The translations under genes were made by a program, and so were the position numbers. Positions 47,771 to 60,879 of a DNA stretch of 64,000 nucleotides are shown piece after piece. This DNA is from Symsagittifera roscoffensis (Eukaryota; Xenacoelomorpha; Acoela; Convolutidae), in contig NC_087063.1 of the NCBI RefSeq assembly GCF_963678635.1, positions 14,453,006-14,517,005 on the forward strand, given 5' to 3'. Every line of letters begins with the position of its first letter. The first letter of the stretch is position 1. A model generated the notes under the pieces. That model worked only from the letters and a program-made list of their open reading frames with translations, did not search any database and was not told where the DNA came from.

Positions 47771-47886
47771 GGGGGGGTTTACAATGGGCCAAATGCTCTA
47801 CATTCTTTTTTTTTCAGTTGCATTTTGACCAGCACGTGCATGATTTAGATTTTAATTTACTTGAGAATTGTTAGCCTTTTAGATCT

Positions 47887-48799
47887 ATGTTCAACTACTT
47901 GACATTACTTTGTCTGTTGATATCCTTCACCTGTCTGTTATTCACGGGGGATGCGATAATGATGAAGGGACCGGGGCTAGATGGCTGCCCTGGCGAACTT
48001 TTTTCATGCAGCACCGAAGAGCTGGAGTGCATTCAACAGTAAGTCACAATTATACCTATTTGTGGCACCCAACAAAAGTAAGCGGAGACTTAATTTGGGA
48101 GACTTTTCCACGCCAAATCAGGCACCGTAGCAAACAACAATATTAATGGAAGTACTCTATTATATGAAGAAATCAAAACATGCCACTTATCTTACAAAAA
48201 TTCACTTCAGACAAAAAAAAACATTTCGCGATACCCTCTCCCTTAAACAAATTCCCTTAATAAGACAACATTTCAAGTCACTTGATCCTGTAAGACAAAG
48301 ATTGAAAAAAATTGCGGTTTGCGTATCATTTATTCCCTTTTCCAACTTTAATGCGGCCAGCACTTCCTCAATAACAGATGAAAATGTAAATTGTTTGTAA
48401 GCAGTATCAAGGAATTCGATTACGTGTTTTTCTTACGGCGAAATAGAACTTCGGGTTCTTTTTCAGTTTCCCAGACCATCATAAAAATACAATATAAAGT
48501 TGAAAACTTAATCACACGGCATTTTGCAGGTTTTATTGCAGTTTAGAAAATTGAAAGACATTTATTATAGGTTTTTTTTCAGAAAAAAGCAACGGAAGAC
48601 TCGAAAAAAGCCAAAACTTGAAATGTGTGTGTGTGCGATTGATGGAATTGTTAAATTTCATGTCCTTGTCATATCACTTGATATGTGCTTGAATTAGACG
48701 AACTCGCATCTGTATTTCAGGATGGACGTGTGCGACGGTATCACTCATTGCCGCAATGATATGGACGAACATGCCGTGACATGCTACGGGGCATTCTAG
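47887..48799 (+). CDS. Small secreted LDLa-domain peptide (two exons)
   Basis: Exon 1 is 47887-48038 and exon 2 is 48721-48799. They join in phase (CA|GTAAGT ... TTTCAG|G) to give 76 residues and a TAG. The N-terminus MFNYLTLLCLLISFTCLLFT is a signal peptide. The mature part has exactly six cysteines in LDL-receptor class A spacing: GCPGELFSCS, LECIQQ, VCDGITHCRNDMDEHAVTC, with the calcium-site D..D.DE. A free single LDLa module suggests a secreted ligand or binding peptide; function is not inferable. It is on the opposite strand to both neighbouring host genes. Confidence 0.75.
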
Positions 48800-49403
48800 A
48801 ACATCTTCTGAGGGAAAACAACCACTGTTTACGCAACAAAGAATTAAATCAATTGAACTTTAACCTAACTGAACAAAAGTATAAGTTAATTGAGTGTTTC
48901 ATAAATCAAATATCTTGAACTAACGGAAAAGTCTCAATGCGAGAAAAACTGAGTGGCTCTTCTCCAGTTCCCCCCTTCAAATTCAGTTTTGAAAAGCCTA
49001 TTTAACGTTTTCATAATGCAATGATATTTTGCGTGGTGAACAAATCGACAATTCTGAACAGATTTGTTCTTCATACTTTTCAGCGTAACATCACGTAAAT
49101 CAAACATAAAACTCGGTATTTTGAAAGGGGGGACTGGAAAAGAGCCAACTGAGCAGCATATAATAAACTTCAGTCTTATCAATAAGACGGTAAACCAAAA
49201 CACATTTTGTTTTCTGAGGGACTTAAGCCCAATATGATGCTTAAAGATTTTCTCAAACAAACGAAGTCAGTGCTTTATTGTAACCATCAATCCAATCTTT
49301 ATGTAGCCATTCTTTTGAAAACTTTTTTAAGATGAACTAAACTGAGAGAGCACGCTTGAGACAACTCGAGTCTGATAGGCAGAGCTAATGTCGAAAGCGT
49401 ACT

Positions 49404-49480
49404 CCGTGGCCTAGTGGGGGTAAGAAGGCGCACGTCTCACAGCACGAGGGTAATGCGTTCGAATCCCACTTCGGTCACGG
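49404..49480 (+). repeat. tRNA-like sequence (tRNA-derived SINE head or tRNA pseudogene)
   Basis: 77 nt. CCGTGGC at 49404 pairs with GTCACGG at 49480 (one G-U) as an acceptor stem. GGCCTAGTGGGGGTAAG resembles box A and GCGTTCGAATCCCAC box B. The T stem is imperfect and no clean anticodon arm forms, so it is not a confident working tRNA. Confidence 0.5.
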
Positions 49481-49529
49481 TTGGACAAGTACCGGTGTCG
49501 CCCGCCTCCTCGAGGTTAGAACGGCTACG

Positions 49530-52400
49530 GCGAAATGGATGATATGGATCCAGAGGACGCCACCTCCAAGTGGTGGATCCGACTCCTGGCTCGTCAGAAT
49601 GCAAATGGTGTCAAACTTCCCCTCACATGGGTCTGGGGGAACACTCAGAAAACTGCGGGATTTCGATTACGGATTGTCGGAAGCCGGCCATGCTGCACCA
49701 TCTGCTTTTCCTCATAATACTACAAATCCGCTCCGGCATAAATCCAAACCCAGATCCATATAAATGTTCCCCTTGTAACTTACATATAAAGCGAACTCAA
49801 ACCAGCGTTCGTGCCACGTATCGCACGAACAACACCGAGATTTTCACTGTCCGTTGTACACTCTTAACTATGTTTTACCAACCCCGAAACCAAATCCGCA
49901 TTCAACCAACATTATTTAATCCCTCAACTTCTAACATCCCGAACTTAATGAACCCAAACTCCCTACCCTAAGACTGCCCCTCAAGGCACTTCTAACTTTA
50001 AACCATCCTACCAATTACCATCCAAATTTCAAAACCTCTATATCAAAAATCTCTAACCCCTAAAGTCAAATACTTTTTAAGAACATTGCAACCAAAATTT
50101 AATGGAGAAAAGCGCCTAAAATTGCTGCCTTTTTAGTGGAAAATTGAATCCAAACCGCGGTCCTTTGAGAAATTAAACCGAGAAAACAGACGGATTACCT
50201 CTCTTGAACCCCTTTAGTCTATCATCTGCAAATCATAAATCTCTACAAAAGGAAGAAATAAACATTGCTAGTGACGGAACAATTTGACTTTCGTATCTCA
50301 ATGATAGCTTCTCCCCATATCCAGCTGTTTACCCAGTTACTCCGAACTTATTGCTGTTCTAGTTGGACCAGGAGACGCACCTGCACTACCGTACAAACAA
50401 ATACTCAAACTTTTCGAAATTCAGCATAGAAGATCGACGCGGTGAGAAATGAAATTACCGCATCCAATTATGCGCCAATAAATGAAAAAACCAAAGCAGA
50501 GCACCCTTTAACACCGAGACTCAAAATCCTCTCCGGACAGTCACAATCACTTTTATTCGTCGTATTTTAGTCCCCCATTGAATCCCTAGGATCTGACCAA
50601 ACTTATTAAACAACCTCAAAAACCAACGGCAAAATTTTCTTCCTAATATGCCACACATTAATAATCATACAGCTGACTGGAAAGGCTTTCCGAACATATT
50701 GTGTCGAGCCTCTCTAAATTAGTGCCCCAATTTACTATTACCGCAGGCGAGAAAAATCTACAACATTTAATCCACTGGGCCGCACGCCACCATAACCCAC
50801 ACTGGTCCTTTCTTCCACCGCACCCTATCTCTCTCTGAGGACTCTTCTACTCTCGCGTGTAAAAAAATATGACCATCACTTAGGTCACTTCTTAGACCAT
50901 GAACACGCATATCGACGAAAAGAAAAACTTTAAAACTGACGGCAAAAGGCAAAACAAATAGCATCAACTGCTCCAGACCAGTGATTAACACATTGGCCCC
51001 AGAAATTTATCGAAAAAGATACACTGCCTAAACAAATCCAGGCCTGTGAAAGATAAGCATCCAATGATAATGACTGAAAACCATCAGTTTCCCACTAGAC
51101 ATAACGACAGCGTTAAACAAACAGTTCTTCAATGCGAGGACCCACTTTTCAGACAAGCTACTTCGTACAATGCTCTTTTTGTTAGCCCTACTTTTTCCCC
51201 TTATCGCGAACTCGGCCTGGAGGGCTCATTTATTATCCACTTGAAACATTTAGGTCTTCTACCCTTGCAATATTCAACTTTGGTTTTTTCTTCTGTCTGA
51301 GAACCAAATCCCTAAATGTGGAAAATCTCAAAAACAATATACGTGCCCAACCCAGATAAAGAACTCAAGCCTCACCATCATACAGGCCTGGATCACTTCT
51401 TAGCCCAGCAAACAAAATTTCAGAGAGCCGCATCAGTTATTTTTTCGAAACATATAAGAAATGCCAGGAATCTTTTTCGTCGATTTCACTCCACCGCCAC
51501 ATCATTGTCAATTCTTGATTTTTAAGTCACAGAAGGTTTTAATCAAAATCGGCCCCCTTACCAAACTAGACCTTTCATAGGCATTTGATGTGGTGTGCCA
51601 TCGCACACTCGTGGAAGTAGTTCATGGCATACTAATACCAAGAGACTTAGAGGGGCGTCATGAAAGGTAATATAAAAGGGTGGACGATAGTACCAAAACT
51701 TGGGGAACTCCGCAATGAATTAAACTGCGTCGTTCCCTAATAATCGGTACTATTACCCACTTTTTTAAATTTAATCGTTCATGAAGCCCCTCCCCACCAG
51801 AGAATCTTCACCTCACCTCATATGCGGACAACCCCCAACCTTGTTCCGGAAGCGCTATCGAAAAAGCATCAAACTTGAAAAATGGCTGCCTGAAAAGTCA
51901 TATAACTTTTTTACTTCTCGGAAAATGAATATAAATTTTGCGTCAGATAAAGGATCAATAATCGTTTTCTTCGCCTTACAACAAAGACTTGAAAAAAAAA
52001 GTGTATTTTTAAACAATGAGCCTCTACCGTTGAGAAAATCCAAAGCTTTGCTACACAGTGCAGGTGTAGGATAGGAGTCGTGAAAGCCTTAGCAGGTACT
52101 ATCTGGGGTCAGACCAAAGTAGCTCCACTTTTAACTTAGAAAGCCCTCATTAGAACCATACTACATTACGCCTCCCCCACATGGTCCCATGCCGCCAGTA
52201 AAACCTCAATAAACCACTAGTAGGTTACTCAAAATCATGCGCTCCGTGTTATGGGTGGTTTCAGCCGCATGAGTTCCACTGCCCACCAGCACAGTGAAGG
52301 TGGAGTTTCAATCTTCACAATCACAACTTTAAATTTTGCAGTTTTTTTCAGCTTACTGTTCCTATCGCCCTAAAAAATTTTCCAGACTCATTCCCTTCCC
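49530..52400 (+). mobile_element. Highly decayed non-LTR retrotransposon (plus strand)
   Basis: Frames are full of stops but keep LINE landmarks in order: IRSGINPNPDPYKCSPC near 49730 (the usual 'PNPGP...C..C' ORF2 opening), AFDVVCHRTLVEVVHGILIP near 51575, GTPQ near 51705, a YADN remnant of YADD near 51820, and TILHYASPTWSHAASKTS near 52160. This order matches endonuclease/RT-type ORF2. The element is far older than the LINEs at the left end of the window. Confidence 0.65.
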
Positions 52401-52760
52401 CTCGGCAAACACGTCCTTCTTTTTTGAACTGCTTCAAAGAAGAAATCACTGAACTTTTTAACTGCTGAAATACCCTCCTGGAGAATTTCATGACCATGAC
52501 AAAGTCTCCTCCTTTGTTTATAAATACTTTCACCCTTTTTGAAAGAAAACTAAACGAGGCAAGTAACTTGACACCTTTGAAGAAACCCTCTCCAGAATTA
52601 CCCGCTGTAAGCTCTCCCAAACCCGGTCTGGAAATGGCCGGCTTTAAACACTTGCTTTTTCCGACAAGACAGCACCCTTTCCCCTCTATGCCTAACAAGC
52701 TCCCTTGCACCCCATACTACTTGCCACTTTCAAATTTCCCCTAACTACTTACTCCTGCAG

Positions 52761-52873
52761 ACATGTGGCTCCGGCCGGTGGATGCCGCGAAGTTCTTCGA
52801 CCTAGAGAAGGACGAGCCCAACCCCTACCGGGCTAGAAAAACAACCACATATGGAGATCTGGATAGCCTTTAA
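52761..52873 (+). CDS. Candidate terminal exon of an unknown gene
   Basis: After CTTACTCCTGCAG the sequence turns GC-richer and reads MWLRPVDAAKFFDLEKDEPN ... KTTTYGDLDSL to TAA in a neat frame, unlike the surrounding decayed LINE. It could be the last exon of a plus-strand gene whose other exons I cannot identify, or a short complete ORF of 36 codons. Confidence 0.35.
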
Positions 52874-53235
52874 GAAATGTTATATCAAAGAATATAATTT
52901 TACGGAAGACTTCGACCGAAATTGAGCTGAAAAACCCAATTGACAAAGCGGTGAACTTTAAATTAGGAGTTGCGAAGGCGCGTTTGAATCGATCAGGTGG
53001 ATCATACATGTATCCTGCATGTTCGAACCAATCCGTTCCACATACGTGGACTAAATATGAGGGAAGTGTTCAAGGAGAGGTTTTTGACGCCAAAAACCAT
53101 CAATTTAGGCTGGAAACGAAAGAAGTCAACGTTGGCTTCCTTGCTAATCAGCAGCAACAAGGGAAAGAGGTAGAATTCATTGTGAAGGACCTCACTTTTG
53201 CCAAAACTAAGACCGAACTTAAGGTTGAACATTGA
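52867..53235 (+). CDS. Unrecognised open frame
   Basis: An open frame of about 122 codons with no ATG before its middle (SGGSYMYPACSNQSVPH ... KYEGSVQGEVFDAKNHQFRL ... KEVEFIVKDLTFAKTKTELK). Its alternating strands look protein-like and OB-fold-like, but I cannot place it and there is no splice support. It may be part of a decayed gene. Confidence 0.25.
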   Translation, partial: PLRNVISKNIILRKTSTEIELKNPIDKAVNFKLGVAKARLNRSGGSYMYPACSNQSVPHTWTKYEGSVQGEVFDAKNHQFRLETKEVNVGFLANQQQQGKEVEFIVKDLTFAKTKTELKVEH

Positions 53236-53436
53236 ACTCGAGTACTCGGTTGTTTATCAGAAGCACAGAAGGTAAAAACTAGAACTTGTTAAAAAAGAAT
53301 GTGAACAAGTGCCCCCAATTTAATACGGCACATTGTGAGGGGCGAAATGCGCCAAATAATTCAAAACTTTTCAATATCGTCCGCAATTGTTGCCCAGGGA
53401 TTGTTTGGGAGTATGGAATTTAAAACAATCGTAACC

Positions 53437-53472
53437 CAGAGGCGAAGCTGAGCTTCGCACCACTTGTGATAC
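53437..53472. repeat. Hairpin repeat core (GAAGC...GCTTC)
   Basis: GGCGAAGCTGAGCTTCGCAC forms a near-perfect stem. Related copies with CAGAGG before and CACTTGCGATAC after lie at 55238, 58813, 59682, 61804, 62499 and 63862, with a degenerate one at 38103. Confidence 0.7.
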
Positions 53473-53947
53473 AGCAAGTAAATAATTAAAACAGCAATAC
53501 ACTCAAGAACTATCAAAGCGGATTTCGAAAATTATAACCGTTAGATTAATTTTTTTAAATAATTAAGTGGGTTGAATTTAAGCATTCAAAAAATTAAACA
53601 GGCGGTCAAAGTTTTAACGATATCATAAATAAAATAGGAAATTTGAAGGAAACAAAATATTCAGTAAATAAGCCGACAGAATTAAGGCCGACAGCTAATT
53701 AGCTGAAAATAAACCAAAATTGTTCGGCTAAATTTTATTGAAAAATGTACATGTACTGCCTACATAGTATCGACTGTAGGTACTGAAATCATGGTGGTAT
53801 ACACAAATCGGAAACCAAACCGATAGCTAAACCAAAAAATCATGAATAAAAAACCAATAACTATACATATAACAAATCTGTCAAAATGAATAAAGATAGT
53901 TTTGAAATGCCAAGGCAACATAATGCAAAATTAGCATCAGAACAAAA

Positions 53948-54380
53948 CTTACCGAGCGGTAACAAAACAGAAAAAACCTCAGCAGAACCCCTTTATGCAG
54001 AAAAAAATCAAAACAACCTCTTAAAAAAATTGAGTCCCCCTTTCCCTCAGAACACACAAGCAACACAAAAATTTTTCTCGGATATCAAACGATTCAATAA
54101 AGGGCCACTAAGTAGATATAAAATCAGCTGAAACCGATTGAGTCGAAAAAAATTACAGCCATTGTAAAAAGCAAATTTCGATTCGGCCGGATTTTTAAAA
54201 GCTAATAATACATTTCAAACAACTACAGTAAAAAAATTTCGCACAAAAATACGATTCTTAGACCAGGCAATAAAGCCGACAAAACATAAGGAGACAAATG
54301 ATAGGCCGAAATTTTTTTGAACCTGAAATTTTACCATTTGAAAAAAATAGGTCCTGGTCAAATTCGAACCCAGGAACTTC
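53948..54380. repeat. Dispersed repeat, copy matching 63348-63745
   Basis: It starts TTACCGAGCGGTAA and continues collinearly: TGCAGAAAAAAATCAAAA, TTTCGATTCGGCCGGAT, CGATTCTTAGACCAGGC, AGCCGACAAAACATAAG, ATAGGCCGAAATTTTT. A tRNA-like box B (CAAATTCGAACCCAGG) follows at 54359. Confidence 0.7.
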
Positions 54381-55639
54381 ACCTTCCAGGCATATGCTTT
54401 ACCTCCAATATAAGTGTACAAGAGACAGTCAGAAAACTGAATTCGGTATAAACCTATGCATCACCAGGAGTCAATGAGTTAACAGTCTAATATTCGATTG
54501 CAATACCCTTGCTTATCACATGGGTAAAAAAATCAGGACATGGGAAAATCGGACGCGACTTAGTGACAAAAATGTGAGAAGCTGTGACAACTAAAAATGA
54601 CAGCTTGGATTACGTGCAACACGAGTGGTATACTGCGCTTGAATCAGTGTCTGCTGCAACAGTAGTGAAATACTGCGCGGAGCTTTGCATCACTTGGGAT
54701 ATATCACAAACATTGCATGGTTGTTTTCACTTCTTAGCAATTTTCAACCCGTGCGCAAAATGACGTCGAAAAACGAGCTTTGGAAAAAATCAAAATTTGA
54801 ACTACAAAAACTGCAAACAGAAAAATTGAAAAGTATCAAGATAGTCAACGAAATTGAAAAAAAATTGTGCTTCAAACAAAGCCAACAGACGGTTGTAAAC
54901 GCGTCAAAGAACAAGAAACCAACCAACAATTTTCACGAATTGAAGAAAAAAAAACGACGTTAAACCTCTTGGATTTTGAGAATTACAGTCTCCTGAGCAT
55001 TTTATGATTTACACTTTTATGGACGGCTTACCGAAGTAGTGAAAACTGGGACATCTAAAAATTGAAATCCACTTTCGAAACTAAAATCATTCATGCTTTT
55101 ACATCATCTGCACTTTGGTTCATTGCGAGCAAAATTTGCCTTCCTTTAGTCATATGTATTTGAATTGAACCTTAAAAAAAGAAATCAATAAACGAACCGC
55201 AAAAAATTTCGCCTAAACTCAGATTATTCGTAAACTTTACACAGAGCGAAACTTCGCATCAGTTGCCATACAACACAAAGAGAAATGAACAATGTTGAAA
55301 AAAAAAGGTCTACCAAAATTTCCGTACGTCTCGATAAAAGCTTTATCTAGGCGAACTATTTGAATATAAGATAATTGAAGTAAAAGAACAAACTTATGCA
55401 GCGGAAACACAGCCAACAATCTTGGCGCAGGCATGAAATGTGCCGAAAAAATTGACTCTGTAAACAAGTTTTTAGTCCTCCTAAAACTACAGTCAACAGA
55501 ACTTGCAACTATAATGAAAAAAAAACTTTCAGCAAAATAAAAATCTATGATGTGGCAACTAAGCCGAAACAAACAAGATGCAACTGGCACTCGAACCTCA
55601 AACTTTAGGGTGCAAAAGCGACTAAATGACCTCTGGACC

Positions 55640-56210
55640 AAGTGAGAACGAGCCTAGAAGTTGTCAAGGTTCAACACACGCGAAGCTGCCCTCCGCACAC
55701 ACAAGGAAAGCGACAAAAAATTAGTTGTAAAAAGTGAAATTAGAAAAGAATAGGTAAAAATAGCCCTGAAAATTTGAACGTTTACTCTGGCGGATTCGAA
55801 CCTACAGCCAGGAGATTAAAAGCCGAACATCTTTGCATCTGCGCAACGGGCCCTTGAAAATTTACTAACCTTAGCCACTAATAAAACAGCTACATTTCCT
55901 AATTAATTGCCAATGCAACGCAGCAAAATTATATATAAGTCATGTATTTAAAAAAAATGCGAGGTATGTAGAGTTTGAACACTTCTGAAATCGAGTTTTA
56001 ATAGTTGTACTAATGTTTGAAACAAAAAAATAGCTCTTTTGCGGTTCAATTGATGAATTAAAATTGTATTAACAGTGTCAACTTATTACTAATCGAATGT
56101 CAAAGCACATGCAATCAAAAAGCCATAAGGATGTCACCAAAAGTGGCACCAATATTTTCGACTTAAGTTGAAAAAAATTATAGTCGTTCTTACACCACGC
56201 TTGCATGTGT
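55640..56210. repeat. Dispersed repeat, copy matching 62460-63115
   Basis: Collinear, same-orientation match: AGAAGTTGTCAAGGTTCA against CGAAGTTGCTAAGGTTCA, a box B-like GGCGGATTCGAACCTACAG, TTGATGAATTAAAATTGTAT, TCAAAGCACATGC, AAAGTGGCACC. Non-coding, diverged. Confidence 0.7.
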
Positions 56211-57021
56211 AATAACAAAGCAAGTAAGAAAAACCAGTTAGATTTGTAAGAAAAACTGTTTACGGAAAAAGTCTAATTCCCGATTACAAGACACTTGCTC
56301 TCGCAAGGCTAAGCATCGAATTTAAGCCACATATTTAATTCGAACAAACTTTTATTTTTAACGAAGTGAGAAAATGCGGAGTGATCAGATACATATTGCT
56401 CAAATTAAATTTAATAAGAATTAATTTTATAATCGCAAGGGTAAATAATATTTAAGTTACATCCATGCACCTTTTTTTATAACAGCTTTCGTAAGCCTGA
56501 TTGTGAGTAAACCTTTCAAAAAGTGACATTAGCAGCCTAGAGAAATGTGACATCTCTTAATTTTGAGTCATAGTGGGCAGTGAACCTTAAAATGTACGCT
56601 CTATACAGCATTAAAACTATGCTGCTACAGAAACGAGCATTTCAATGTCACTGAAAAATAAACTTGTCTAATTGCAATAAACAAAGGAAAGCAGTTAAGA
56701 AGTTTAAATTTTAAAGAAAAAACGAAAAGCTGTAAATTTGAATTAACAATTTAGCAATTGCAAAAGTGTCTAAAATATCTATTTGAATTACATCAAAACG
56801 GTGCGTTCATCAAGTCCAGAGAGTCCGTGATAATCAAACTTTTTCGTGCCTCAAATAATGCGGCCATAAATTAATCCAGCACGGGTCAAAACCATAAAAA
56901 AATAAAGTTGGCATCCTTTTAATTTTTGTCTTCAACGTAATTGATCTTCGCAGGGCAGAACTAAATTTAAATCATAATTTAATAGCCGGTTCTTCTAATA
57001 AATATCAATTCGGGCCAAGCG

Positions 57022-58247
57022 CTATGCGTCTGCTATTTCTAGATACATAGAACCGCCTCCCGTTTCCTTCTCGTCCAGCGTTTCCAGAGGCGAATTATAA
57101 ATGGGAAAGTCGATTCCTCCCAGTCTCGAGCGAGCTCTGAAAGATGCTGAGAAGCCTTTTTTGTTCAAGGTATCATCCGTATTAAATACTACAAGCAGAG
57201 AGTTGCGGCTGCTGATAATAGGCGCATCTGGGCCTTTGTCGCCACAGACGGTCGCTTTATGACTCGAGGGTTCCATAAGTTCACCTTCATATACGACGAC
57301 CATGTCATACTTGCATTGCTCCTCCCATTCGATTTCAACGTGTTCGAATTGGAACTCAACGTAGTAATCTGCAGGAGCGACTATCGTCCATTCGCAATTC
57401 TCCCCACTATGGTAGTTTGTATCGCCGTAGGAGGCATGTGAAACTAAGCGCTGAGGAGTTTCAGTAGCCACAAGACGCCCACCACAGAGGATAAAATACT
57501 CGGCCTAAATATAACTTCAACTCATTAATGTAATTAATTCTTTAATAAATTTTCTTCGTAAAAAAATCATTGTGCTTCTTCTGGAGAAAAGCGCAACAAT
57601 TATACAACCAATGTTTCTTAACCACACAAATTCCAAAGTTCGACCATAACAGTTTTGCATAGATCTTGACTATAAAACTTAAGACTGAAGAGACTTCTGC
57701 GCATTATTTCGCATTATAAATCGCACAAAACTCAAATGAACTTAAAACTAACACTAGCCTATTTTACTTAAACCAGAATAGAAGGCATTTTTATACCAGG
57801 AAATAGCTTGTTTTCATATAAATTGAAACCATTTTTCACTTATCAGCTAAACAAAACTTGAGTTCCGTTCCAAGATCAAAGAGAATATTCCGTCACGATT
57901 ATTGAAATTAAGTCAAATAGCGAAAACATACTTTCATTTTTTACAATAGAGTTACGGGACTAAAACGAAATAAATTGTTCCATCATTAACAGCTGCAAAT
58001 TAAAAAACAAGAAATATCACCTTAAATCCTCTAGTCGCCACTGTTTGATCGGACCAAAACTGCACTGTCATTATGTTGCTGTATGATATTTTGGGACTCT
58101 CCAACCTGGTGTTCATTTCACCGCAGAACTTCCCGAGCACAGGGCCGTTTTCGTTGTCGGGCCCATCAGTTAACAACACATAGTCGAACGAGCAGTCTTC
58201 CTTCGTTTCCAAGGAGAAATCGATAAACCGCAATGAAACTCGGTGAC
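57022..58247 (-). CDS. Tolloid/BMP1-like metalloprotease, last two exons (C-terminal CUB domains)
   Basis: Exon 58021-58247 (227 bases, acceptor TTTAG, donor AAG|GTGATA) holds most of one CUB domain: GHRVSLRFIDFSLETKEDCS, FDYVLLTDGPDNENGPVLGK, FCGEMNTR, SDQTVATRGFK. It joins in phase 0 to the final exon 57022-57504: CGGRLVATETPQRLVSHASY, GDTNYHSGENCEWTIVAPAD, QCKYDMVVVYEG, FNTDDTLNKKGFSASF, then a 35-residue tail and TAG. Order and wording match CUB4-CUB5 of the tolloid/BMP1/TLL family, secreted astacin proteases that process procollagen and release BMPs. Protease and earlier CUB/EGF exons lie beyond what I can identify. Confidence 0.75.
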
Positions 58248-58299
58248 CTAAACAAAAAATGATGCTGCCAAAACTTAAAGGCAGATTTAACAAAAACAC

Positions 58300-60850
58300 C
58301 CATTTAGCTAAAAGCAGAATTGAGAAACGTTGGCTGAATCCAGATGATGATATTTACATTGGCAAAGCATGAACGCCAAAAGCAACTTTTTTATGCTTGA
58401 AATGACTTAGACATAAATTCGACCGGTGCATAAAAGCCTGGAGTAAAAATGCTCAGACAAATTTCATGAATTATTTAAGACATTACCAATAGCTCCGGGA
58501 AGAAATTATGCATATCTCCCTTCACGCAGTACTTAAAACCCAATAAGAAATTCAAGATAAAATCTTTTTTTTTGTTTAGATGACTGATCGGATGATTCCG
58601 AGCTACTGTCAGAGCAGCTGTCTTTTATACAGCTGTTATGAAGAGACCATATAAACTATGGCCGCACCTTAGCCCTTAGCTTTCCTTCAGCTTCGTCAAC
58701 AGTTTGCCCTCCGTTTCACACTAAATTTGACGAATTACAACCGAGCTTCACTCAACAAAAAACGCTCCAAAAAAGCATGTAGAAAACTGCATTTAACTTC
58801 AAATTGAACTTTACACAGAGGCGAAGTTGCACTTCGCATACACAAGCAAAAATATGACCGATAACGCTACTGGGAAAAACTGAATGGGTGAAACTTAGTC
58901 TTAAAATTTTCTCAAGTGACGCACGCCAATTATGACGCATTAGCAGTACCAGTCAATTTGAAAAAAAAAATTTACCAACTAACATGCCTCAATTTATAGA
59001 GCATCCTATAGAGCAGTAATCACATGAAAAAATTTAATGTAATTAAAATAAAAAGATTTTTTTTTTAATTTAAGATTTTTTTGTGAAATCATCTAGTAAC
59101 AACTCAATTATGGCAAATAAGTTTCCTTCAACTAATTTGGAACAATTTCTATGACGGATTGAATCTCAGCTTACGCGTTAAGAGCGCGAAATATATCGAG
59201 CGTTAATTGTCCCAAATTGGCAATTTAACTCCCATAACTTTACGAAAAATAATCCCAGGTGAAGTATCGTTCCAAATTTAAGCCCAGGACAACAATACTT
59301 TTGAATGAAATGTAGAAAATCCCGTCAAAATGGCTAGTTAAAAAGACTTCTTTACAAAAATCGGAACAATAATAGTCTGTGTTAAAATCCTTAGCATTGG
59401 CTGTACTAAATAGCTGCTTATTGATCAAAATGAACAATTTGAAAAAGAACACATTTTATCGCAACAATATTTGCGTCGCAACAATCTTTGCGACTTAGGT
59501 TGGAAAAAAATGATAGTTATACTGTAACACAAGCATTGCTTGTGTACAAACAAAGGCGCCGCAGAACTTTAAATCATTTGCGATACATTATCATAGCATG
59601 GCGTGCTAGCCGAAAAAAAAAGGGCCGCAAGTCACGTCTCAAAAAACTTATTTTCATTTGTTTCAAAATAAATTCAGTTAGACACAGAGGCGAAGCGGAG
59701 CTTCGGATCACTTGCGATATAACTCAAGCCCAATATTTCAATTTAGGGGATAGAAAATGAGAGGGAAATATTTAAATCGAAAAACAAAACGTTTTTTTTT
59801 TGGGGAGAAAATTAAAATAATTTCAGAAAAACCGTCGAAAAAAAACAACAAACAGTATTAAATAAGCTTTGAGAATTTCCCGAGCGGCCGCTACGCCAAC
59901 AACAAGTCAGCAGACACCCGTTGAGCCAAAAACAAAAAATAAAAGAGTAAGAACGCAAGTAAACACAGAAAAAACACTGACTTTCTTGAAAAACTTTCGA
60001 GTTTCAAAGAAAAAAATAGATGCCCTTTAAGCTCTTCGAATTTCTAGAACAATTTATAATTGGCGCTTTTTTGATAACATGAACCCAACTAGAGACAAAA
60101 AATGCATCTGTAGGTGAAGTCTTTATTCCACTGGAAAAATTAATTCACCACTTCTGAAACTAGAAATCGTTCATATTTTTTGCGCCATTTCCACGTTTGT
60201 ATTAAGAGAGTTCTATTTACGTCACTTTCAGCAGATGAATTTCAATTGAACTCAAAAAACGCATTATACCTAATTTAACGACTATTTCCTGGAAAACAAA
60301 TCAGCAAGACGTACATAAGAGTCTTTACTACGTTCATTACTTTTAAAAAAAATTGTCATACGAAATAAGTGTCATTAAAAAAATTGAGCCATTAAGCTAT
60401 GAAACAGTGAAATCTTGCAACAAAAAAAAACCTGAATTTTGTCTTGGAATGAGATAACTAAGCCCACAGCACTAAAAAATTCCCGAATGTGGCATCTAAA
60501 CCGACAAACATAAGCAGACAAACGAAATTCAAGACAAATTAAACACTTGGGTAGACGCAAGGTTGAGACAGAAAAATGATCTCCTAAAAACCTGAGAACA
60601 ATAAATCCTGAACGCGAAGTTTAGAAGTCTCCCTCACAGTGAAAATTTTTTTAGTCAAACAAATATCACATTCTGAGGCTACTAGACCAACATATGCCGA
60701 AACAATCTTTAACTGAAAACAAAAATGAAAATAAAACAAAATCGGAGTTACTGTAAATCTAAGCAAAAAAAAATAAATTTCGAAACCGAGTCAACAGAAA
60801 GTTGTGAAACTATTTGAACTCAACAAAAACAAAAATCGAGGAGAGTATTT
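58300..60850. other. Repeat mosaic, no gene seen
   Basis: Holds hairpin cores (58813, 59682), the 59960-60080 repeat shared with 36985 and 63735, and AT-rich filler. Upstream exons of the tolloid-like gene should lie to the right, but none was found. Confidence 0.5.
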
Positions 60851-60879
60851 TACATACTTCGAATTTTGACATTTGGTAT

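Noticed and set aside
48934-49260. 108-residue minus-strand frame
   Set aside because: No family motifs, no splice context; sequence resembles repeat DNA.
50767-50991. 74-residue minus-strand frame
   Set aside because: Opposite strand to the decayed LINE that occupies the region; no motif.
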